Assembly: GCA_035759925.1 (NCBI GenBank)
Contig: DASTTY010000103.1
Coordinates: forward strand, 1-18,630
Direction: 5' to 3'
Length of the DNA: 18,630 bases
From: RHKX01 sp035759925
GTDB taxonomy: Bacteria; Actinomycetota; Thermoleophilia; Solirubrobacterales; 70-9
Below, one piece after another: positions 13,966 through 18,630 of this stretch (positions are counted from its first letter, which is position 1; the number at the start of each line of letters is the position of its first letter). Position numbers and translations under genes: made by a program. Below the pieces are notes generated by a model, which saw nothing but the letters and a program-made list of their open reading frames with translations, had not been told where the DNA came from and ran no database searches.

Positions 13966-14176
13966 CGGGAAGCTGGTCCTCGGCGAAGCAGGCGTCCACC
14001 GGGCAGGCCTCGACGCACGCGTCGCAATCGATGCACTCGTCGGGATCGATGTAGAGCTGCTGCTGCGCCTCGTAGTCCGGCTCGTCGGGAGTCGGGTGGA
14101 TGCAGTCGACCGGGCAGACCTCGACGCACGAGTTGTCCTTCTCCCCGATGCAAGGCTCTGCGATGACGTAGGTCAA
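13913..14176 (-). CDS. fdxA: 7Fe ferredoxin (3Fe-4S plus 4Fe-4S)
   Basis: This 87-residue ferredoxin opens with the signature TYVIAEPCI. Cysteines follow the Azotobacter FdI pattern exactly: C9, C17 and C58 for the 3Fe-4S cluster, C21, C48, C51 and C54 for the 4Fe-4S cluster, and C25 free. The spacing between C21 and C48 is 27, against 19 in FdI, because of a short Pro/Asp/Gln-rich insertion (about residues 28-40). It is a cytoplasmic low-potential electron carrier, and no partner enzyme is adjacent. The start is a TTG (14176-14174) with a good upstream SD (AGAAGGA, about 10 nt away) and a TACAAT -10 farther upstream, so this gene has a normal leader. Its last 53 bp overlap the PAP2 reading frame. 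Confidence 0.93.
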   Translation of the reverse strand: MTYVIAEPCIGEKDNSCVEVCPVDCIHPTPDEPDYEAQQQLYIDPDECIDCDACVEACPVDACFAEDQLPGEWAHFAQLNADYFASK

Positions 14177-14245
14177 GGTTTCGGATTCCTTCTCGTTCGG
14201 TTGCTTCGCTTTGGGGCCGATCCGGGCGAACCGGCAGAGCGGTCC

Positions 14246-14251
14246 ATTGTA
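14246..14251 (-). promoter_or_regulatory. -10 element of the fdxA promoter
   Basis: On the minus strand TACAAT (5 of 6 to consensus) lies 69 nt before the TTG start of fdxA, leaving a leader of about 60 nt that contains the Shine-Dalgarno sequence. No good -35 is seen at 16-18 bp. Confidence 0.5.
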
Positions 14252-14282
14252 CGGGGCGGGCGCCGCTCCGGATCGTCGAGGG

Positions 14283-14288
14283 TAGGGT
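14283..14288 (+). promoter_or_regulatory. -10 element of a leaderless SDR promoter
   Basis: TAGGGT fits TANNNT and ends 8 nt before the ATG at 14297; no Shine-Dalgarno sequence precedes that ATG. No convincing -35 is seen. Confidence 0.4.
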
Positions 14289-14296
14289 TGACGCCG

Positions 14297-15172
14297 ATGA
14301 TCCTGCTCACCGGAGGGACCGGTGTCGTCGGCTCGGCGCTGCTGCCGATGCTGCTCGACGAGGGCCACGAGGTCCGCTGCCTCGTCCGCGACCCGCGCCG
14401 CCTCGGGCCGGAGCGCGTCCGGGTGCAGCTCTCGCTCGCCGATCTCGGCGATCCGCGCGGCCTCCGCCACGCGGTCCGCGGCGTCGACACCGTGATCCAC
14501 CTCGCAGCGGCGATCCGCGACCAGCCTCCGCGCAAGGTCGAGGAGATCACCGCGCTCGGCACCCACCGGCTGCTCGCCGCCGCCGAGGCCGCGGGCGTCC
14601 GCCGCTTCGTCTTCTTCAGCGCGCTCGGGGCGACCCCGTTCCAGCGGACCCGGTTCTTCCGCTCGAAGGCGCTCGCCGAGGAGCGCGTCAGCAGCTCGCC
14701 GCTCGAGACGACCGTCTTTGCGCCGTCGATCATCTACGACCGCCACGACACCTGGGTGACGTGGATGCGGCGGCTGGCGCTGCTGCCGCTGCTGCCGATC
14801 TCGGGCCGCGGCCAGGCCGCCTACGAGCCGATCTGGGCTCACGACGCGGCGCGGGCGGTGATCGCCTCGCTCGACCGCCCTCCCGCCCGCTTCGAGCTCG
14901 TCGGCCCGGACCGGCTCACCTACGAGCAGCAGGCGCGGCTGATCGCCGCCGCCGCCGGCCGCCATCGCCCGTCGATCCACGTCCCGCTGCCGTTCGTGCG
15001 CTCGGCGCTGATCTGGCTGCGGCGGATCTTCGGCGAGGTCGCCTTCGCCACCTGGGAGGAGGCCGAGCTGCTCGAGGTGCCGATGGTCAGCGAGCGCGGC
15101 ACCGCCGACGTCCGCGATCTCGGCGTCGACCCGGTCGCGATGCGCCAGGTGCTCGGAGCAGGGTCGGGCTGA
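14297..15172 (+). CDS. NAD(P)-binding atypical SDR / NDUFA9-like epimerase-family protein
   Basis: This 291-residue protein opens directly with a Rossmann beta strand and the atypical-SDR nucleotide motif GGTGVVG at 6-12, followed by VRCLVRDPRRL. DTVIHLAAAI follows (about 64-73). A FFSALGA stretch stands in the Ser position, but no YxxxK catalytic pair is visible; the region reads RSKALAEE instead. That, with the SIIYDRHDTW segment, fits the complex I NDUFA9-like branch of atypical SDRs, which are used as NAD(P)H-binding or quinone/lipid-related proteins rather than classic dehydrogenases. Substrate is unknown. Translation probably starts on a leaderless mRNA, given the -10 hexamer 8 nt upstream. 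It is convergent with WS/DGAT, with 4 bp between the stops. Confidence 0.87.
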   Translation: MILLTGGTGVVGSALLPMLLDEGHEVRCLVRDPRRLGPERVRVQLSLADLGDPRGLRHAVRGVDTVIHLAAAIRDQPPRKVEEITALGTHRLLAAAEAAGVRRFVFFSALGATPFQRTRFFRSKALAEERVSSSPLETTVFAPSIIYDRHDTWVTWMRRLALLPLLPISGRGQAAYEPIWAHDAARAVIASLDRPPARFELVGPDRLTYEQQARLIAAAAGRHRPSIHVPLPFVRSALIWLRRIFGEVAFATWEEAELLEVPMVSERGTADVRDLGVDPVAMRQVLGAGSG

Positions 15173-15176
15173 GCCG

Positions 15177-16454
15177 TCAGCCGGCGTCTGCTCGGGCGAT
15201 CAGCGCGGCGGCCTCGTCCTCGACGCCCTCGGCCATCCACTCGACGTGGTCGACGAGGGCGGGATCGGCGTTGAAGCCGAAGTAGAGGTGATCGGCGAGG
15301 GAGACGGCCGCGATCCGGAGGCCGTGACGGAGGCCGATCTCGGCGATCGAGTGGAGCGCCTCGACCGGCGCACCGAGGACGCTGACCGGGTGCCGCGGCC
15401 CGGGCACGTTGGAGACGTTGACGGCGAACTCGCGCGGGCTGCTCTCGATCCGCTCGACGAGCGCCGCGAGCCTCGCCGAGTGCCTGCCGAGCGCGGCCGC
15501 GACGTGGTCGAGCTGCTCCGCGTCGTGCTCCTCCTTGCGGATCGCCGTCTCGCGATTGACGGCCCGGAGACGCTCAGCCGGATCGTCGATCCCGAGCGGC
15601 AGCCGCACCGAGAAGAAGGAGTCGCGGTTGCCGGCGTCGTCACCCTCGCGGTGGAGGCTGACCGGGACGCGGACGCGGACGTCGCCGAGCGGGCCATGAT
15701 GGCGCTCGAGCCAGCGCCGCAGCGAGCCCGCGACGACCGCGAGGACGGCGTCGTTGAGGGTCGCACCGGCGAGGTCGCGGGCGGCGTCGTGGAGGCGGCC
15801 GAGCGGCGCCTCGGCGATTGCGATCCGGCGCTGGGTCCCGATCCTGCCGTCGAACGGCGAGCGATGCAGCGACCCCGCGAACTCGCGCTCGATGAACGCG
15901 GCGAGGTGGGCGCGGCGGCGCTCGTGGTCGGGATGCTCACCCGGCGGCGCCGAGTGGCCGCTCCCCGTACTCGCTGCGGCCGCCGGCGCCGCGTCCCAGA
16001 GGAGCTCGGCGGCGAACCGCATCGCCGCCGTGCCGTCGGCGAGGGCGTGGTGGATCCGCCAGACCAGGACCGCGCCGCCGCCCGGGCGGGCGACGACGTC
16101 GATCGCCCAGAGCGGCCGGTCGCGGTCGAGGCGCTGCTCGAAGAGGCGGGCGATCTCGCCGAGCTCGGCCTCGCGGCTCGGCGCCGCACCGAGCTCGGCA
16201 GCGCCGACGTGCCGGGCGACGTCGAAGTCCGCGTCGGGCACCCAGGCCGGCTGCTCGGCGCTGCCGCCGAGCTTCCGGGTCAGTTCCGGGACGGCGGTGA
16301 TCCGCTCGCCGATCAGATCCCGCAGATCATGGAAGGAGGGAGCACCGTGGCCGAGCGCGACGAGCTTGCAGGTGTGGCCGGCGATCCAGGAGCACTCGAG
16401 GTCGAGGATCGCCTTGTCCTCGGGCCCGAGCGGGATCGCCCCGACGTCGCTCAC
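15177..16454 (-). CDS. WS/DGAT-family acyltransferase (wax ester / triacylglycerol synthase-like)
   Basis: This 425-residue protein has the acyl-CoA-dependent acyltransferase motif HHALADG at 135-141, with the catalytic His pair 135-136 and D140. Other family landmarks are RPLW (113-116), LNDAVLAV (233-240), RVRVPVSL (260-267) and NVSNVPGP (346-353). It ends in a region rich in LADHLYFGFNAD. Family members make wax esters or triacylglycerol from acyl-CoA at the membrane or lipid droplet surface. The N-terminus (IPLGPEDKAILDLE) is a divergent form of the usual start. The GTG start overlaps the stop of the diguanylate cyclase in GTGA, so the two proteins are made from one coupled mRNA. Whether the acceptor is diacylglycerol or a fatty alcohol cannot be decided. 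Confidence 0.9.
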   Translation of the reverse strand: MSDVGAIPLGPEDKAILDLECSWIAGHTCKLVALGHGAPSFHDLRDLIGERITAVPELTRKLGGSAEQPAWVPDADFDVARHVGAAELGAAPSREAELGEIARLFEQRLDRDRPLWAIDVVARPGGGAVLVWRIHHALADGTAAMRFAAELLWDAAPAAAASTGSGHSAPPGEHPDHERRRAHLAAFIEREFAGSLHRSPFDGRIGTQRRIAIAEAPLGRLHDAARDLAGATLNDAVLAVVAGSLRRWLERHHGPLGDVRVRVPVSLHREGDDAGNRDSFFSVRLPLGIDDPAERLRAVNRETAIRKEEHDAEQLDHVAAALGRHSARLAALVERIESSPREFAVNVSNVPGPRHPVSVLGAPVEALHSIAEIGLRHGLRIAAVSLADHLYFGFNADPALVDHVEWMAEGVEDEAAALIARADAG

Positions 16455-17509
16455 CCGGCGATGATCGCAGGGCTCGCTCCGAACCGGACCGAACCGCCGC
16501 GCCGCTTCGCCTCGTACAGCGCCCGATCGGCCTCGCCATGGAGCTCCTCGCCGTCGACCTCGTCGCCGGCGCGGGCGGCGCCGCCGATGCTGGCGGCAAG
16601 CGGCACCGCCGCGTCCCGGAACGCCGCCGCGATGCCGATCCGGAGCCGCTCGGCGACCATCGTCGCCTGCGCCTCGCCGGCGCCGGGCAGGAGCACCGCG
16701 AACTCGTCGCCACCGATCCGGGCCGGCCAGTCGACCGTGCGGATGCTGGCGCGGATGACGCCGGCGACGACCCTGAGCGCCTCGTCGCCGGCGAGGTGCC
16801 CGGAGGTGTCGTTGAGCTGCTTGAAACGGTCGAGGTCGAGGATCAGCAGTGCGACCCGGTCGCCGGAGCGGTCGAGGCGCGCCAGCTCGGCGAAGAGGCG
16901 CTCGTCGAAGGCACGGCGGTTCGGCAGTCCGGTGAGCTGGTCGGTGCGGGCGGTCCGCTCGAGCGTGTTGAGGAGGGACTCGATCCGGGTCCGCAGGGCG
17001 AGGACGAGCAGGCCGACGCCGAGCGTCGTCGCGACCCCGTTGACCCAGAGCTCGACCGGTCCCTGCTGGTCGTCGAGCACGACGGCGACCGCGTACAGCG
17101 CCGCGATCCAGGCGGTCTGGACGAGCGCCCACCGCGGCCGCAGGAAGTAGAAGGCGAAGATGCCGAGCCAGACGAAGTAGGTGACGTAGGCGCCCGACCG
17201 ACCTGGCACCGAGACCATCGCGACGGTGACGACGACCGAGCCGAGCGCGACCGTCGCGCCGATCGCCCACCACGGCGCCGATCGGCGCCGTACCCAGAGC
17301 GCGGTCCCGGCCGCCAGCGACGCGGCGAAGGCCACCGTCGGGGCGACGAAGTCGGTCCCGTCCGGGTGCGGCAGCAGGTAGGTGGTGAAGCCGATCGTCG
17401 CGCCGGCGATCGCGATCGCGGCGAGCAGCGTCGCCGCGAGCTCCCGCTCGGAGCTGACGTCGAGCAGGCTCCGTATCCGCGCCAGCGCGCGATCCCATCT
17501 CACACCCAT
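16451..17509 (-). CDS. membrane-bound GGDEF diguanylate cyclase
   Basis: This 352-residue protein has about six N-terminal membrane segments (between residues 24 and 172) with no recognisable extracellular sensor domain, a short linker helix, and a full GGDEF domain (about 185-345). Landmarks are DQLTGLPNRRAF 190-201, LDLDRFKQLND 224-234 with metal ligand D225, and an intact GGDEF at 266-270. An RxxD product-inhibition site (RTVD 257-260) lies five residues before GGDEF. All support active, feedback-inhibited c-di-GMP synthesis at the inner membrane. The ATG at 17509 is used; a GTG two codons in is an alternative, and no strong SD is seen. It is the first gene of a two-gene unit with WS/DGAT and is separated from groEL by two strong hairpin terminators. 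Confidence 0.92.
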   Translation of the reverse strand: MGVRWDRALARIRSLLDVSSERELAATLLAAIAIAGATIGFTTYLLPHPDGTDFVAPTVAFAASLAAGTALWVRRRSAPWWAIGATVALGSVVVTVAMVSVPGRSGAYVTYFVWLGIFAFYFLRPRWALVQTAWIAALYAVAVVLDDQQGPVELWVNGVATTLGVGLLVLALRTRIESLLNTLERTARTDQLTGLPNRRAFDERLFAELARLDRSGDRVALLILDLDRFKQLNDTSGHLAGDEALRVVAGVIRASIRTVDWPARIGGDEFAVLLPGAGEAQATMVAERLRIGIAAAFRDAAVPLAASIGGAARAGDEVDGEELHGEADRALYEAKRRGGSVRFGASPAIIAG

Positions 17510-17574
17510 TCATCGGCAGGAACGTGCTTCTCGCTTGAGCGGATCAGGAATGCATGCACCCCGGGACGAAGAAA

Positions 17575-17597
17575 GGGCCCGGGGAGATCCCGGGCCC
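17575..17597 (-). terminator. groEL terminator, distal hairpin
   Basis: A perfect 9-bp stem, GGGCCCGGG (17575-17583) with CCCGGGCCC (17589-17597), has a 5-nt loop. Read on the minus strand it is followed by TTTCTTC, a short U-rich run. It lies downstream of groEL and upstream of the diguanylate cyclase. Confidence 0.8.
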
Positions 17598-17605
17598 CAC
17601 AACGC

Positions 17606-17636
17606 GAAAGGGCCCGGGATTCTCCCGGGCCCTTTC
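17606..17636 (-). terminator. groEL terminator, proximal hairpin
   Basis: A perfect 14-bp stem (17606-17619 with 17623-17636) on a 3-nt loop contains the same GGGCCCGGG/CCCGGGCCC core as the distal hairpin. On the minus strand the stem itself ends in CCCTTTC. A weaker bulged hairpin (17667-17686) sits immediately after the groEL stop. Confidence 0.8.
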
Positions 17637-17685
17637 CGAAAGCGGCGCGGCCGGTCGCCCGACCGCGGGAGTCCCGAAGGGCTCC

Positions 17686-18630
17686 CTACATCATGCCGCC
17701 CATGTCCGGCATGCCACCGGGCATCCCGGCAGCGCCACCCTCCTCGGGCGGCTCGGCCACGATGCACTCCGTGGTGAGGATGTTCTTGGCGATCGAGGCC
17801 GCGTTCTGCAGCGCCGAGCGCGTGACCATGGTCGGGTCGATGACGCCGTCCTTGATCAGGTCGCCGTACTCGCCGGTGCCCGCGTTGAGACCCTCACCGG
17901 GCTTCATGTCGCGCACCTTGTTGACGACGACCGAGCCCTCGAATCCCGAGTTCTCGGCGATCTGACGGAGCGGCTCCTCGAGCGCCCGGCGGATGATCTC
18001 CGCGCCGGTCGACTCGTCGGACTCGAGGCCCTTGGCGTCGACCGCGTCCTGGGCGTTGAGGAGAGCGACGCCACCGCCGGGGACGATGCCCTCCTCGAGG
18101 GCGGCCCGGGTAGCCTGCAGCGCGTCCTCGACGCGATGCTTCTTCTCCTTCATCTCGGTCTCGGTGGCGGCGCCGACCTTGACGACCGCGACACCGCCCG
18201 CGAGCTTCGCGAGACGCTCCTGGAGCTTCTCCCGATCGAAGTCGGAGTCGGTGTTCTCGATCTCGGAGCGGATCTGGCCGATCCGGCCCTCGATCTGCGC
18301 CTTCTCGCCGGCCCCGTCGATGATCGTCGTCGTGTCCTTGCTGACGACGACGCGGCGGGCCTTCCCGAGCTGGCTGAGCTGGGTGTTCTCCAGCTTCAGG
18401 CCCATCTCCTCGGTGATGACCTCGCCGCCGCTGAGGATCGCGATGTCCTCGAGCATCCGCTTGCGGCGATCGCCGAAGCCGGGGGCCTTGACCGCGACGC
18501 CGGTGAAGGTGCCGCGGAGCTTGTTGACCACCAGCGTCGCCAGCGACTCACCCTCGACGTCCTCGGCGACGATCACGAGCGGCTTGCCGCCCTGCATCGT
18601 CTGCTCGAGGATCGGCAGGATGTCGCGGAC
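17686..18630 (-). CDS. groEL: 60 kDa chaperonin GroEL, C-terminal 314 residues (5'-truncated)
   Basis: The frame is open to the right edge, so the N-terminal part of about 230 residues lies outside. The visible sequence runs from VRDILPILEQ in the apical domain through EDVEGE, VVNKLRGTF, KAPGFGDRRKRMLEDIAILSG and VKVGAATETEMKEKKHRVEDAL. It continues through the GIVPGGGVALL segment of the equatorial domain and the DPTMVTRSALQNAASIA nucleotide-site region. It ends in the Gly/Met-rich tail GGMPDMGGMM. This is the tail of housekeeping GroEL; actinobacterial GroEL1 copies often have a His-rich tail instead. GroEL folds client proteins in an ATP-driven cage with GroES. Two hairpin terminators follow. 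Confidence 0.97.
   Translation of the reverse strand, partial: VRDILPILEQTMQGGKPLVIVAEDVEGESLATLVVNKLRGTFTGVAVKAPGFGDRRKRMLEDIAILSGGEVITEEMGLKLENTQLSQLGKARRVVVSKDTTTIIDGAGEKAQIEGRIGQIRSEIENTDSDFDREKLQERLAKLAGGVAVVKVGAATETEMKEKKHRVEDALQATRAALEEGIVPGGGVALLNAQDAVDAKGLESDESTGAEIIRRALEEPLRQIAENSGFEGSVVVNKVRDMKPGEGLNAGTGEYGDLIKDGVIDPTMVTRSALQNAASIAKNILTTECIVAEPPEEGGAAGMPGGMPDMGGMM

Noticed and set aside
15246..17150. 634-codon plus-strand frame opposite WS/DGAT and the diguanylate cyclase
   Set aside because: Both minus-strand genes have complete family motifs; the plus frame has none and is a shadow.
17667..17686. Bulged hairpin directly after the groEL stop as the main terminator
   Set aside because: It is weaker, overlaps the stop codon by one base and has no U-run; the two hairpins further down are much better terminators.

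Overview
The window is 18.6 kb of very GC-rich, gene-dense bacterial chromosome. The gene content points to an actinobacterium: a PAC2-family protein, a DUF2342-type zincin, a WS/DGAT acyltransferase, a UvrD-motor/RecB-nuclease fusion of the AdnA/AdnB kind, a 7Fe ferredoxin and a Gly/Met-tailed GroEL. The overall flavour suggests a deep-branching class such as Thermoleophilia, but that placement is an inference. Coding covers nearly everything, and gene pairs overlap by 1-4 bp or converge with 3-30 bp gaps. I saw no rRNA, tRNA, CRISPR array, IS element or phage gene, so this is core chromosome rather than an island.

Layout. Left edge (+): the 3' end of polX. It converges, with overlapping stop codons, on a minus-strand pair: otsB, then a small unrecognised membrane protein. 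From a 13-19 bp divergent spacer the plus strand runs two half-length TauE/SafE-like membrane proteins and arfB. Minus: a YhaM-like OB/HD exoribonuclease. Plus: a PAC2 protein, then a secreted conserved hypothetical protein. Minus: a 1064-residue helicase-nuclease. Plus: an inositol-monophosphatase-family enzyme and a zinc metalloprotease-like protein as an operon. Next come a Lys/Arg/Ala-rich helical protein behind a perfect CRP-type operator, a strongly structured RNA segment ending in a textbook terminator, a structured leader and mrp. Minus: fdxA, whose 3' end overlaps a PAP2 phosphatase gene. Plus: an NDUFA9-like atypical SDR. Minus: groEL (truncated at the right edge), tandem terminators, then a translationally coupled diguanylate cyclase and WS/DGAT pair.

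Two themes stand out. First, many genes appear to be transcribed leaderlessly: a TANNNT-type -10 hexamer lies 6-8 nt before the start codon of TauE-A, otsB, PAC2, the helicase-nuclease, IMPase and the SDR. Two of these sites are compact face-to-face promoters. Start codons were chosen with this in mind. Second, the only gene-poor stretch (10616-10796 and 11433-11825) brackets the basic protein. It holds a CRP-like site, a local AT-rich promoter, a multi-hairpin RNA with a pyrimidine-rich anti-Shine-Dalgarno-like segment, and a second long hairpin in the mrp leader. That locus is the best candidate for undescribed biology here. Everything is read by eye; no database search was run.
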